Shown here piece by piece: positions 13,539-24,800 of a stretch of 64,000 nucleotides of DNA. The stretch's first letter is position 1. Each line of letters opens with the position of its first letter. The stretch is from Topomyia yanbarensis (lineage: Eukaryota > Arthropoda > Insecta > Diptera > Culicidae), in the NCBI RefSeq assembly GCF_030247195.1, contig NC_080672.1:398677037-398741036 (forward strand). Reading direction: 5' to 3'. The position numbers and the translations under genes were made by a program. Below the pieces are notes generated by a model that saw only the letters and a program-made list of their open reading frames with translations, ran no database searches and was not told the DNA's origin.

Positions 13539-14802
13539 ATGGCCTCGACGATGCAGTTGGAGTTTGCCCAAGCGATGGCCGATTTCAAGAACATGTTCCC
13601 GGACATGGACCGGGATGTGATAGAGGCAGTGCTGAGGGCGAACCAGGGAGCTGTGGATGCTACCATCGATCAGTTGCTGGCAATGAGCACCGATAATCAG
13701 GTAGGAATGAGAGTAAGTCAATCTTTTTTTTATTTTTTTGTCTATCATAGCTGTAACGCACGTTTGGGTAATGTGGTTGAATAATGGTCACGGGATGCCG
13801 CCAAATAATTAGCAGTTTTTTAACCCCAATCTCTGAATGTTATGTGTGAATAAGATTACTTATGGAAGTTTGAAGTATTAAATGCTCTTGACCTTCGAAA
13901 TTATTTTTTGTTAGTATCGAACCAAGAATGTGTAGCATTGCAACTATTTGAATATAGCATCACAGAGATATAGAAGCCTTATAAATACGATATACAAACT
14001 GGATGAGGCAAGAACAAGGCATAAGGCTGATTACGACTAAACAGAAGCCGTACGGTTGATGTGAAATTATTGGGATTACTAACAATGTTTATCTGGGATC
14101 TAGAGGTGGATAATAAAATAACGAATTTATTTATTACAGAATGAAAAATTGCGACAGGAGTTGGATGGCGAAACAGGCAGAACTGCACCATCTGGTGGAA
14201 ACGTTTCTATCGCAGGAAGAGGAACTTTGCTAGATTTCTCCAGCGGACCAACACCGGCACTTCTCAGCACATCGCCTAAATCCACAGCTCTGGGGGCATC
14301 ACCCAAGATAAAGAAATCTCTCGGTAGTTCAAGCGTTACCAATAGTCCGCGGATTATCACCGTCGGCACTGTAAATGCTCGGGAAGGGGATAAAGCCCCC
14401 ATCAGTCGAAAATGGAACCCACCAATGGTTGGACCTTTGCCACCTACGTTCCTTCGGTTGAGCGGCGAGGCATCGCGAAACACCGAGTTCGATCTCGGCG
14501 ACGAACAGTTCGCGATGATGTTGCAGAACGAGGAGTTCATGGCGGAACTGAGATGGAATCAGGAGTTTCTTTCTGCCCTGGAGAAGGATCACCAGGGAAA
14601 GGTTTCGGATGATGCCGCGTTCAAGGAGAGACTGCGCCATATGGGTAAAATTTCCAGGAAAAAGTTTGCCCAGTTGGCCCGGGTGTTCACCTGGCAGCGG
14701 GGTACTAACAAGAAGGCCAGTGCCGTCAGGCATCCGGACTCGCTGCTGCTGCAGGAAGAGCACAGTGATGACGAAGAGCCGAAGAAGTCGGTTAAAAAGT
14801 AG
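13539..14802 (+). CDS. CUE domain-containing protein (CUEDC1-like), two coding exons
   Basis: Coding exons are 13539-13700 and 14140-14802. The intron starts GTAGGA and ends TTTATTACAG. Joining keeps the frame and gives about 274 residues. The N-terminus (about residues 6-49) is a CUE domain, a three-helix ubiquitin-binding fold: the conserved MFP motif (KNMFPDMD) and the C-terminal LL (DQLLAMS) are both visible. The second exon encodes a low-complexity serine/proline linker, then a charged helical C-terminal part (EFDLGDEQFAMMLQNEEFM, then FKERLRHMGKISRKKFAQL) ending in an acidic and lysine-rich tail. This order matches animal CUEDC1, a poorly understood ubiquitin-binding adaptor; the orthology is inferred. 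The start at 13539 is the first ATG before the CUE domain. It is flanked by repeats but is itself intact. Confidence 0.88.
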
Positions 14803-16355
14803 ATGTGAAATGTGTTTGGATACCCGCATTATTAAGGGAGAGGTAGACGGTGCAAAATTGATTCCAGAGATTTACCATAATTTCTAGTGTTTTTGAAAGA
14901 TAAGACTGTTATATTTTTCTGTGAACAGTGGAAATCCAGGCGTTGAAGGGCGACGATGAAATTATTGTCTGCAAATGTGAACTGAGCAAAAAGCTTGATG
15001 AACGCGGTCATATCAGTGGAAACGGTTTGATTTCTTATTCTCCTGCTACACGTGCAATCGCTACACTGCCGCTAGAAGCATAATTGTCCCATGTGTATAG
15101 GGATTCCCATAGCACATGGGACAGTTATGCTTCTAGCGGCAGTACAGACACTCACTGTTTTTTATTGTTGGTTTTGTTTATTTATTTGTACATATAGATT
15201 CTTTATTTTTATCATTTGATTTAATTAGTTATAGTTTATTAGAAAAGCATTTAGATCTGAAACGATTGAATAATTGTACATTACTATTATATTGGCTTAA
15301 GGGAATGGCGAACGATAGTTGAAAGGTGAAATAGCAGAACGAACTTATGTTTACTAATTTTCAACAATTTTGAATTTGGCTTGATCGAGCAAATCTAGCG
15401 TTGCGAATTGATGATAGATTGTTTACACAATTCATCAACAGCAGCCAACCATAAGAAAACTAAACATAAACTCCTACTAGTCAGTCACCGCAAAATATTG
15501 AAGAGTATCTTAGCTCCGGGTAGGGCAAAAGAAGAATCTCGTACAGATGAAGTTACACGGAAACAGACGTTTATAAATAATGAATATTACAAAAAGTGAG
15601 CCTAAAAGTATAGACAGCAGCAAACTAAACACAACTAAAAGATAAAAAAAAACAAGCAACTTAGATTTTCTGAGATAGTGCAAACAGCTAGCTACCTTTT
15701 CGCGCTCCCTGGACTACTGCTGCGAAGCTAATCGATTGTGAAATTAATTATATAGCTCAGATTAGCGGATTAAGTAAACAGTGTAGCTAATTTGTGCAGT
15801 TAATTAAATTCCGCGAAGGATTTTGTAGAATAAGTTTCAATAGCTACTATTATAAAATAGCGGTCATGTGGTCATTCTTTACGTACTTTCAATTGTTAAT
15901 TGTGTTTCGATTTGGTGCATTAACCGTATTCCTTCTTTGAAAAATTGCCAGTGTTGCAGCTTGATTGTTAATAGTACCTACCTTTGCAATTCGATTATTC
16001 ACCAACCTCAATGGTTCACCACATCTATTACCTTTGGGGTCCAACATTGCTTGGAAAATAGGTGTTTGTTTTGTTCTTACGATTGTAAGTTGGAAACATT
16101 GAATATCCAGATACAATGATTCCGGCTCTGCAATGTTGTTACGTCGTATCTCACTACCACTCCACCAGTTCAATTTTCTAGCTGCCGAATGAATTCTTTT
16201 CACATCAAAATCGACACCAAAAGTTGAGAGCGAGTCTTTACGACGTAATCCACAGCGTGATCGGTGTGATTTGCGTGAATGACGAACTGCTTGGAGGGCC
16301 TCGTATCCCTTAACTATAAGAAAGGGTCTAAATTTGAGTGTATTAACTATCAAAT
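14803..16355. other. 3' flank of the CUE gene
   Basis: Probable 3' untranslated region followed by unassigned AT-rich DNA. It contains a long hairpin at 15065-15143 (separate entry). A 154-codon minus-strand frame at 15889-16353 has no recognisable domain and is not called as a gene. Confidence 0.4.
15065..15143. repeat. Near-perfect 31-bp inverted repeat (hairpin)
   Basis: The left arm (15065-15095, starting ACTGCCGCTAGAAGC) and the right arm (15113-15143, ending GCTTCTAGCGGCAGT) pair over 31 bases with a single T/G wobble position. The 17-base loop TATAGGGATTCCCATAG is itself partly self-complementary, so the stem could extend to about 38 pairs. It lies about 260 bases downstream of the CUE stop codon, probably in its 3' untranslated region. 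It could be a tiny MITE or a transcribed hairpin. Confidence 0.9.
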
Positions 16356-16510
16356 CATAGGAAACCTCAGTGCGCCAATGAGGTGCTCTCCCGTGTTCTG
16401 TTTAGCATACTTCGTCCGGTGTTTCGGGAATGCGTTGTTTCCAGAAATACAATTTACCGACTAATCATCTCTTTGTGAATTTGAAGGTAGCGTACGATTC
16501 AGTGTGTTCC
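16355..16510 (+). pseudogene. LINE reverse-transcriptase fragment
   Basis: This short piece is clearly homologous by eye to 26085-26370: both contain GTGCTCTCCC followed by TGTTCTGTTTAGCATACTTC. The better copy reads like the start of a LINE RT segment. Here it is truncated and frame-broken. Confidence 0.5.
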
Positions 16511-17598
16511 TTTAGAACCAAACGCACACTTTTGAAAGCAACCTATTTTTAATGGATGCCTTCGAACTGCAACAGGACACCATTTAGATAGATTTAATAA
16601 ACTTCAGTAATAAGCTTACAAGGTAGTGTGCTTCTCGCGGTTCACAATGGTTCTCTTCGGCCTTCAGTAACCGTTAATTTATGCTTCAATTTATTATTTT
16701 AACAGCTGTATAAAAATTTATATCAGAGTAAAACTGATCCATCCAAAATCAAATCAGATGGTGTAGATACACTTTTAGTTGTGTGGCACTATGTGGGACT
16801 CACGACTCACTTTCGTACCTAGCCACTAAAATCACTTCTTACTCTTTTTTCGTCCTTCTTACCCACGGAACTACTTCAATGTGTTACATCGTGGTAGGCT
16901 CGTTGTGCTTTCATCGCACCTCTTTCTTCTGTTCTATCTCGGAGCCTCACTTGGTTCATGAAATGGCTCGACTTTTGAGCTTTGATTTAACTCTTGACTT
17001 GTGCTTCTTGCCTGCATCTATTAGTCACCGTTTAGCTCTCGTCTCAATGAACCGTTTAGCAGCTGATTTCAGCCATTTAGCTCCTCTTTCCGTGAGTCAT
17101 TCAGTCTCCAATCTTATTACGATCTACTCGGATAGTCCCCGGCGGGGTGAACTCACCCTACTCCGACTGAGAGTTCCCCAACGGAGGAATTTCTCCCGAC
17201 ATCGATACTCGCTTTCTTGAGCCATTTAGCCAAACTACCCTACTCCGATTGAGAGTTCTCCGGTGGCGGAATTTCTCCCGGTACCGATATCTGTTTTGTG
17301 AGCCAATGAGCTTCCAGCCAAATTAGAATCTACCCTAGCCTACTCAATGAGCCAGTCAGTAGGTGCCAATGTCAGTCCAGCGTTTTCGGATGGAGCGTAG
17401 CTTCCGGTTTGCTGGCGCCCAACAACTGGATACTGGCTGCTCAACGTGGTCTACTCGATCTAGTCCCCGGCGATGGGTCTTGCCTACTTACGAGTTACCC
17501 GGTAGGGTGTCGAGATCGGTCCGGCGATTTCTGTAGAGCCTTGCGTCTGGTTTACTGGCGCCCGGATGACCCGAAACTGGTGCAACGTTGCGTACTAC

Positions 17599-18960
17599 TT
17601 GATAGTGTGCTACATTAAGGTTCAAATGAGAAAGTTTGGAAAAGCGGCCATCTTGGAAAATGAAAAAAGCAGTTTTTTCTCACACCGTTGGCAAAACCTT
17701 CATGAAAATCAACCAATAGCACTCTACCTATGCCCTCAATACATTGATTCGTTTTTGTGAAGATTTTTTCAACGATGTGAGAAAAAACTTTTTCATTTTC
17801 CAAGCTTTCTCAGTTGAACCTTTAATTGCATCACGGAATGCACTGTTAAAAATTACCTAGTGGTGTGATCCTTTTAAAACTTTCAGATAATAAAATATAA
17901 CCCATTAGTAAGCTTTTGACATAATTATTTCATTCAACTTCAATACCATAACCGTACGCTCGCACCTTACGCTTAACTGTACTTATTAGATTCTGCACAA
18001 CATCTGGCTGCAGCTTCTGTACGGAAACCCACTTTTTCCTATTGTCTTGCTCAAATTTGACCTCCTTGGGATGCTTTCGTATAGCCAAGTGTTGGCTTCC
18101 TTGGGATGCTTTCGTAGAGAGTTGGCTTCGTACCACACCAGGACAACATTGTGGTACGAAGCTAGATCCACCCAGAAGATGGTAGGGACCTCGTGTTGCT
18201 TCAACAGAGAAAGCAGACGCTTCTGTAGGCACTCCTTACAGTAGATCACCCCGTTTATAGTCCCTATAGTCATGAACGACGCATTCCGTTTGCCACATGA
18301 GCAGATCGCTGGTCAAATCATGGCAAACTGGAAGTTTCTGCTTTCTTACTTTCTTCGGAACCTCAAACTTGTGCTAGGCAGTCTCATCATCAATGATGAG
18401 GAAATGAGGCTTTGTCAGCATCTGGGTGTTCAGTTTCTGGGCCCGTAACTTTCCCACCGTATTTAACGCGCGTCACGACTTGGAGCCTTATGCACTTTGT
18501 ATGTATGCGGTCCTTGGCTCTCTGAACGAAACACTTGGACAGATTCAACTTTTTGGCCACATCCCCGACCGAAGCATTGGGATTCCGCTTGAACGCTTTC
18601 ATTATAAGCTTGTGATCCTGATCACTAATAGAATATCCATTCTAACCGCATTTCTCCTTCCGTTCGAAACTCAGCTACGGTAGCAACGTTCAATCACCTA
18701 CTCACCGTTAATTCCGTGTTGTTTTCCGATGTTCCGAGAAGAGTTGCGGATTTTTCAGGTACTTGCGCAAAATCAATTCGCGACGTTGCTTTTCGGATGA
18801 CATGATTTTTGCCAATTTTCGAAAAACTGACAGCGATAAAAATACAGTGTAAACAATGCACTCTAAACTGATTCTACCCAAATTTTCAAGTAAAAGCACC
18901 CAATGGATTATTTTCTACAGCATTTTTTCCGCGATGCAATCTTATGTGGTACACCCTTTA
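17599..18960 (-). mobile_element. Mariner-like (Tc1/mariner superfamily) element, defective
   Basis: The ends are inverted: the left reads GTGTGCTACATTA...TTGCATCACGG once the MITE at 17618-17821 is removed, and the right complement reads GTGTACCACATAAGATTGCATCGCGG. A degraded minus-strand transposase lies between. It starts near 18801 (MSSEKQRRELILRKYL), has a helix-turn-helix near 18600-18480 (SVGDVAKKLNLSKCFVQRAK) and a catalytic-domain tail near 18190-18090 containing FWVDLASYHN, the mariner-type WPDLA(S/C) motif with tryptophan altered. Stops and frameshifts are present. It lies inside the 3' part of an R1-like LINE. The terminal TA is clear at the right (18959-18960) and degraded at the left. 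Confidence 0.7.
17618..17821. mobile_element. Harbinger-like MITE, 204 bp, inside mariner left end
   Basis: Inverted ends AGGTTCAAATGAGAAAG and CTTTCTCAGTTGAACCT, extended by GGAAAATGAAAAA-type complementarity. It is flanked by the direct duplication TTA (17615-17617 and 17822-17824). Removing it together with one TTA restores the left inverted repeat of the surrounding mariner-like element, which fixes the order of insertion. Confidence 0.88.
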
Positions 18961-20945
18961 GACTAGGGAGAGTTCTCCGGCGACGGAATTTCTCCCGAAA
19001 ACCGATGTGTGGTTTCACGGCGGCTTTCTAGTCAATGGCGCTACTTTGTTGGTCCCTTCATCACTTCCTCTGCAGCTCGGAGAGTACACTCGACACTACG
19101 CTGTAGACCGCACCCCATGTGTACTCATCGTGGCACATATCTTCGACGATAATATCGACTGTCACGCCGTGCATATCCCTGCGAACTTATTCGAAGCTAG
19201 GGTATTCGAAGACCACGTGTTCTGGCGTCTCTTGCACGTTCACATACTCCGGGCAAAGGGGTGATGAAGAATTTCCAAACCGAAACAGGTACTTTCGGAA
19301 GCATCGGTGCCCTACGTACCCATACCGACACATTTGAGATAATTCGGTAGGTCCGCCTTCCTTTCTCCGCGTTGTCCCACTCTTGCTGTTACTTAGCCAA
19401 CGAGTCCGCCCTGATCAGTCTTCCTGCATTTCGTTTATTCCTCCGCTGGTAGCATTCCCTGCCATCATCCAGAGTGATGCAGATGGGAATCATCCCGGCA
19501 ATTACGCATGTCGCCTCTGAAGATATTGTTCTGTATGCGCTCGCGACACGAACAGACGTTAGGCGAAACGTGCTTGTCAACATCGTCCGATTCAGCGCAG
19601 CAGCCCAGGCCTGTACGCCATACCTCAGTGTTGAAGATGAGACACTCGTCAGGAGACGTGTCGTGCTGCACCTTGCTCCTCCGATGCTCGGCATGATCCT
19701 TGCCAATACGTTAGTTGTTGTCGCACCCTTCTCACAAACAAGCTGTTGTAACTTAACCGATCGGCGACTACCACACCCAGGTGCCTTAGTGCAGACATCG
19801 ATGGGATTTAGTGTCTGTCGACACTGATCACGTCACGCTGGATGTTTTACGGTTGCTAACCAGCGCTACCTCCGTCTTGTGAACCAGCTGCAACATGACA
19901 TCAGCCATCCAAGTTTCTACGATGCCTACTGGCTTCGTCGCCAACATCTTCACTTTCTCGAGGGCCTCGCAGGTTATCGTAATCCTAATCGACTGTTCGT
20001 CTCGTAGACCAGTACTCGGTTCAGAATGTAACTTTTCGGAACCTAGTACAAATAGTCTGGGACCCGCATTCAGTGCAGCGCTACGGCGATCGTCCCCCAG
20101 CTGTCACTGTTGAACGCGTTCTTCAGTCCGTTCTCACATTCAGCGTAATTTATCAGCCTGTTGAGGATGACCCTTTCCAGAAGCTTCCCACGAGTATCCA
20201 GCAGGCATATAGGCCGATACGATATTGGATCTTCTGGTAGCTTCCCTGATTTTAAAAGCAAAATTAGCTTCTGGATCTTCCATCTATCCGGGAAGTAGCC
20301 TTCGTCCAGATATTTCTGTATAATTATCCTGAACATGTCCCGAAGCGCTAGGATCGCGGTCTTCAGTGCCACGTTGAGGATACCGTTCGGACCGGAAGCT
20401 TTTTTCGCTTTCAGCCCTTTTACCACTATAAGAAGCTCGTCGTTGGAGACTCGATTGGCACCAACATTTCGACCGTCTGCACCAACGTACGGTGTATGCT
20501 GTCATGAGCTTGGGTTGTGCTTCGGGAAAAACGCCTCCACGATAATCTTCAGTTTGTCAACGTACGTTTCAGCTGGCGTCATTGGACCCTTGATCTTGGC
20601 CATCAGAACATGGTACGCGTTGCCACAGGAGTTAACGTCTACTTCTCTGCACTGCTCTTTATAACAGGTACATACTAAGCACTATCTTGCGTTTAAAAGC
20701 TGCCCTCGCCGCCTGGAATGTCGCCTTACACTCTGCCTTAGATCATGCTCTCTGAACGCATCTTCTGGTTGTTATACGCCAAATGCCGGTAACTTCTTGG
20801 CTCCATTTCTCTCGGCACTGACACGTCACACGCCCTCCCTAATGTTTCCAACAGTTCATCGGCATTCGGAATTGGGTCACTAAATGAAGAATAAATTTTT
20901 CCTTTTATTTCATAAATCGAAAGAGCTCATTTTTCTTAATATAAC

Positions 20946-21219
20946 CACAGATAACAGACGTTTAGGCTAGAACAAAATTTCTTCAAAAACCTGTGTAAAC
21001 TTTCAAATTGATATACGTTGAAAATCCGTGTTTCACTATTGCCATCTGCGCAACTGTTTGCTACACGTGTTTGACAGCTGCACTCTAACTGCATTGTAGT
21101 GATCACTGCGCCATCTGCAAACGTTTGCCAAACATGTTTCAGACATCTGATTTATTCGGAATTTCAGTAGCGGGTATTTACACACGATTCAAATCGAGCC
21201 TAAACGTCTGTTATCTGTG
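20946..21219. mobile_element. MITE with perfect 23-bp inverted repeats and 7-bp TSD
   Basis: The inverted repeats start CACAGATAACAGACG and are identical for 23 bases at both ends. The exact 7-base duplication ATATAAC flanks it at 20939-20945 and 21220-21226. The same architecture (CACAGA start, 23-base perfect repeats, 7-base TSD) is seen at 43991-44286. Superfamily unassigned; no coding capacity. Confidence 0.9.
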
Positions 21220-21429
21220 ATATAACAATATATATGTTCAACCTTTAAAACTTCAGAAAGATTTTTAATTGATTTTCTAAAAAAAATGCAAATACGTCCT
21301 CGTTTGACACACCGACGATCTTCCTTGACAGTGAATTTAGCCACGTGGGTTAGCATTTTTGACAGTTATCCCAGAAAAAGGATAGGGATCATGGTAGTTC
21401 AATGGTAGGGCGTGATAATTCAATTTTAT

Positions 21430-21570
21430 GAAATAATTTTTATTTGTTATTTTTTATGTACAAAAAAGTGAAAAAAAAGTTTGATTACGTAACTTTAACG
21501 TCAGCTGCATCGGAAAAAATCGAAAACAGCGCATGGCTTAATGACCCGATTGGAGCGAGGCTGTCAGCAC
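21430..21570. repeat. Dispersed repeat shared with 44465-44600
   Basis: Both stretches contain GTGAAAAAAAA, GATTACGT, TTTAA(C/T)GT, a GCATCGGAAAAAA-like block and GCATGGCTTA/CATATGGCTTA in the same order. Boundaries and class are unknown. Confidence 0.55.
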
Positions 21571-21866
21571 GAAGTGCTTCCACAAAAAGGTCCTCGTCGA
21601 AGCCCGTCCATTTTCCACTTCCGCTCGCCAGTCCTCACTCTCCGCGTTACAATGCACTTCTGCACGCCTGGTGGTCACTCTGCGATAATAGGGAACTTTA
21701 GGGGTGTGCGGGTTAAGGCATATTCTGATGCAGATTAGTACCGTGAGTTAATATCTCAGTCCTTTTTCAATTTTTGGCCCGAAACTATTGAAAAAAACAT
21801 TTTTTAGTTTGTTTCCTTTTAGGACAATAACACATCCAAACCCATGCGACTTGCACGACCCTATAG

Positions 21867-22153
21867 CAGCGATGCCAGATTTACAGACATGTCTGTATTT
21901 TACAGACTTTTGATGTCTCCTACAGACGTAGCCAGAGATCTACAGACTTTTAAAAGGGTAATAGTGTTTAGTAAAATTGCACTAGAATAACTATTTTCGA
22001 ATACGAGTGATTCCTTCACAATAGAATTCTACTTTCAACCTATTTTTAAAGTAAAATTTTAATGAAACTAGGGTTTACACAAACATCTACAGACTTTTAC
22101 AGACATTTTAGTTATTCTTCTACAGACATTTCAAAAAACATGTGGCATCGCTG
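21867..22153. mobile_element. hAT-like MITE, 287 bp
   Basis: The ends are CAGCGATGCCAGAT and its complement ending TGGCATCGCTG. The exact 8-base duplication CCCTATAG flanks it (21859-21866 and 22154-22161). The interior repeats a short ACAGACTTTT/TCTACAGACA motif on both sides, as is common for subterminal transposase-binding sites. It shares its outer 11 bases with the element at 8470-9895. Confidence 0.92.
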
Positions 22154-22469
22154 CCCTATAGGTTGCCTTATCAGATCTACCATAGTTTGCAGATGAAACT
22201 TGGGATGGCAGGTTGCTAGCGGATTGACAAAGTACCAGATCATGCTGTGTGGGGTGCTGTCCCGGTTAACAATGAGGCGAACGAGATATTTGCAGATACG
22301 TTATTTAGTAGGACAACTGTCAGTTTGCTGGTTGAGTTTAATTTGGTTTTTTTTAAATTTAAAAATCATAAAAGAATAATTAAGGTTTAAGAATGATATG
22401 AGTGTACTCGTTAGGACACCCGCTACCAATACATATGAAAAACTGGCACAATTTTTCCAAATTAAAGAT

Positions 22470-22960
22470 CCCTATTGCAACGTCGCACTTTGTTTCTGTT
22501 GTTGACTGCAATATCGCAATGATTGAGATTAAGCTGGTTTATCTCCATCATCATTGGCCTGCCTTCACCTTTTGTACTCTGGGCATAAGAAACCTCCCGT
22601 CATGGAGTCCTTTCCACATTCATTTGTACAGATCAAGCACTTCGGTTGCTTTATGCAGTCTCAGCAATGTGGTCCTTTCCTCCACATTTTTCGCACAGAT
22701 CAGATCTGTCCGGGCCTCTACAGTTCCTTGGCTGATGGCTGAGACCCAGACACCTGAGACACATCTCCGTTTGCTTAGTGGCTGTAGGGATCAATCAACA
22801 CAAGCACACCGACCATCCGACTTTGATCTCACCGGTCGACATAAGCTGGTTGGCTGCGTATGCCTTCCTCAACCTGATTGACATCTGCTCTTTCTCTACG
22901 ATATATTGCATTTTTGGCGCGCTCCACACTTCATCTTACGTCGTTTCTCCTTCCACTAGG
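22470..22960 (-). pseudogene. LINE gag-like (ORF1) fragment with zinc knuckles
   Basis: On the minus strand, around 22770-22680, the peptide CLRCLGLSHQPRNC fits a CX2CX4HX4C zinc knuckle. A second, C-terminally altered knuckle (CEKCGGKDH) follows. The upstream part (EKEQMSIRLRKAYAANQLM) resembles the region before the knuckles in insect LINE gag proteins. Frameshifts are present. Its position after, not before, the RT fragment of the same strand means it belongs to another copy or to a rearranged element. Confidence 0.6.
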
Positions 22961-22979
22961 TCCCGATATGTCTAGCTCT

Positions 22980-24800
22980 TGGTCAATGAATCCTTCTTCA
23001 GCTTGATGTATCAACGCCTCTTCCAGAACACAAAGCATGGTGCCGTTTATCGAGTCGCCCACTTGACTCCAGCTCGGTGATGAGTCGGCGGTTTACGATA
23101 CGCTCGAGCAGCTTTGCCATACATCTGGTGAAAACCAGCAGGTCGCAGGAGCAGTTGCAATTGGGTTTTGTGGTACGGATAAGTATAGCGGTTTGTCAGC
23201 TAGCGGGAAAACACCGCTGCGCCAAACAACGTTGAAGATCTCGAGAAGTGTTATCTTTACGGATAACGGGAGTCGTCGGAGAAGCGGATAGTCTATCATG
23301 TCAGGCCCTGTCGAGACACGTCACCTTTAGTCGAGAACACACAACAGTTTATTAAAGGTAAGGTCAGTGTTGTACACATTATCGCTATCGGGCGAATAAT
23401 TTACGTGCTGCCGTTCGGCTCGTGCCTTCGTCGCTTTAAAGAATGGAATCGCTCGAAGTCACCGATCTTTTAGCTCTTCCGCTACTTCTTCAAGGTTGTC
23501 CGTTGTCATCCATTTGCTTAAATACTAGTGCTTCGCCGCCGGTTACTACGCAGTACGCAGTTTTCGGTCGTCGCACTACTCGGCGAAATCCTAGCCACGA
23601 AATCTTCCCGTGACTGTTGTTTCGTTGCGTTCTGTTGCTTGTGATTCCTGGAATCATCTGAGCGCTGTTGGCCTGTCTGGATCTGATATATCTATACGTC
23701 GAAGTGTGCGAAGATACATTCCCAAGTAACCAATAAGTATGCAAAATGCGTCTTAACGGCTAGCTGATAAGCATTTAAGTCGTTTTAAATTCTATTTAAA
23801 AGTCACTTCTGGTGAAATATACGGCTACTCTTCTGCTGTGCCAAGAAAATGCTTTTCTACTGCTGTTGTGCATTCAGAATGCTGATTACTAGCAAGAAAT
23901 TTTTAAACAGTTTTTTGAATGCTGATTAACAACAGATATGCATAGAGGATGCAAATATACTGCAAGAAGCATCCGAAATGCAAATTATATGCTATTTTAC
24001 AGCATACACTAATACTTGTTGGTTACCTGGGTTATACACTGATTAACAGCTTGCTTTTCTTGAAGGCACCACCACGTTACAGTTTTTGGATGGGTCACTA
24101 TTGAGTGGTATGCATTTAATTTCGAGCCAGGGTTTCCGAGTAAAATGAAATAAATGGCCGTGTGGATGCGAGTAAGGAAACTATCATTGAAAATTGCGAG
24201 CTTTTTTGACAAGGTATTTAGTTTCCGCGATGAAGCACGTACGATGACTAAGATGCCCAAACGATTGAAATCGTCAAGTTGGGCTGGGCCTTCCAATTAA
24301 TCGAGCAGGTCGTCGAGTGCTGCCTGGCATAGCTGAGTGGAAGGTGGGACACTGTTGCCTGTACTGGCCGGAAAATATGTGCAACAACGACATGTAAACT
24401 GGTGTTCAGTTGTTCGCACTCGAAGAGTATGCCTTTTCGGATTGTAGGTCCTACACCATGTTGCCAATAATGTTGTAAGTTCGATTTCAGTAGCAGCATA
24501 TAGTTCCTGCCGACAAAACTCGATTTTACCAGGCTTTGGTTAACTTCCATTTCTTGCAGCGTTATTACGTAAGGTTCGTGCTTGGAGATAAAAAAAAAAC
24601 TTCAGTTCGTTGATATTCGCTCTGAGACCTCGTAGGATCCGCTGCAATACGAAACATCCGTTGGAATGACCATTCGTGAGCAACGGTGTTGACAATGTGG
24701 TCGATACTCGATGAAAAACCAGGAGGAGAATTGCCAGAACTGTATATCCGGGAGGTAGGGACAGTCCTCTTTCCTCCGGGATCGACCTTCATGATAAAGT
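22980..24800 (-). mobile_element. I/LOA-like LINE remnant (endonuclease and RT pieces)
   Basis: Minus-strand segments in order: near 24640-24540 an endonuclease start (LRGLRANINELKFF, then VITLQE); near 24550-24300 more endonuclease (VGPTIRKGILFECEQLNTSL); then the 23720-23460 linker; then an RT start near 23310-23220 (GPDMIDYPLLRRLPLSVK, LLEIFNVVWRSGVFP) and a short tail reading RLITELESS near 23050-23080. It is broken by frameshifts and by a piggyBac-like MITE at 23721-24031. Confidence 0.6.
23721..24031. mobile_element. piggyBac-like MITE, 311 bp
   Basis: The left end reads CCCAAGTAACCAATAAGTAT; the right complement reads CCCAGGTAACCAACAAGTAT. CCC...GGG ends suggest piggyBac. The flanks (CATT at the left, TTAT at the right) are only imperfect relics of a TTAA duplication. 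Internal TGCAAAT/ATGC-rich repeats; no coding capacity. Confidence 0.7.

Larger units (their letters stand above)
16900..20875 (-). mobile_element. R1-like LINE, 5'-truncated, with internal deletion and insertion
   Basis: Reading on the minus strand, 20870-20430 gives the end of the endonuclease region and the RT start. The frame at 20426-20070 reads KKASGPNGILNVALKTAIL then ISYRPICLLDTRGKLLERV, a typical RT fingers region. 19840-19390 gives the thumb and C-terminal part (ALNRTMLTSTFRLTSVRVAS, ICITLDDGRECYQRR). The palm segment with the catalytic YxDD is missing between about 20070 and 19960. The 3' untranslated portion (19050-16900) contains repeated modules with GGAATTTCTCCCG (near 17185, 17265 and 18985). 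A mariner-like element at about 17599-18960 splits this part. The clade call is by family knowledge. Confidence 0.7.

Noticed and set aside
15889..16353. 154-codon minus-strand open frame
   Set aside because: No recognisable domain, no promoter or poly(A) support, composition like neighbouring non-coding DNA, and it abuts a LINE fragment.
16783..17220. 145-codon plus-strand frame starting with hydrophobic residues
   Set aside because: It overlaps the repeated GGAATTTCTCCCG modules of the R1-like LINE 3' region on the opposite strand, so it is a chance frame.
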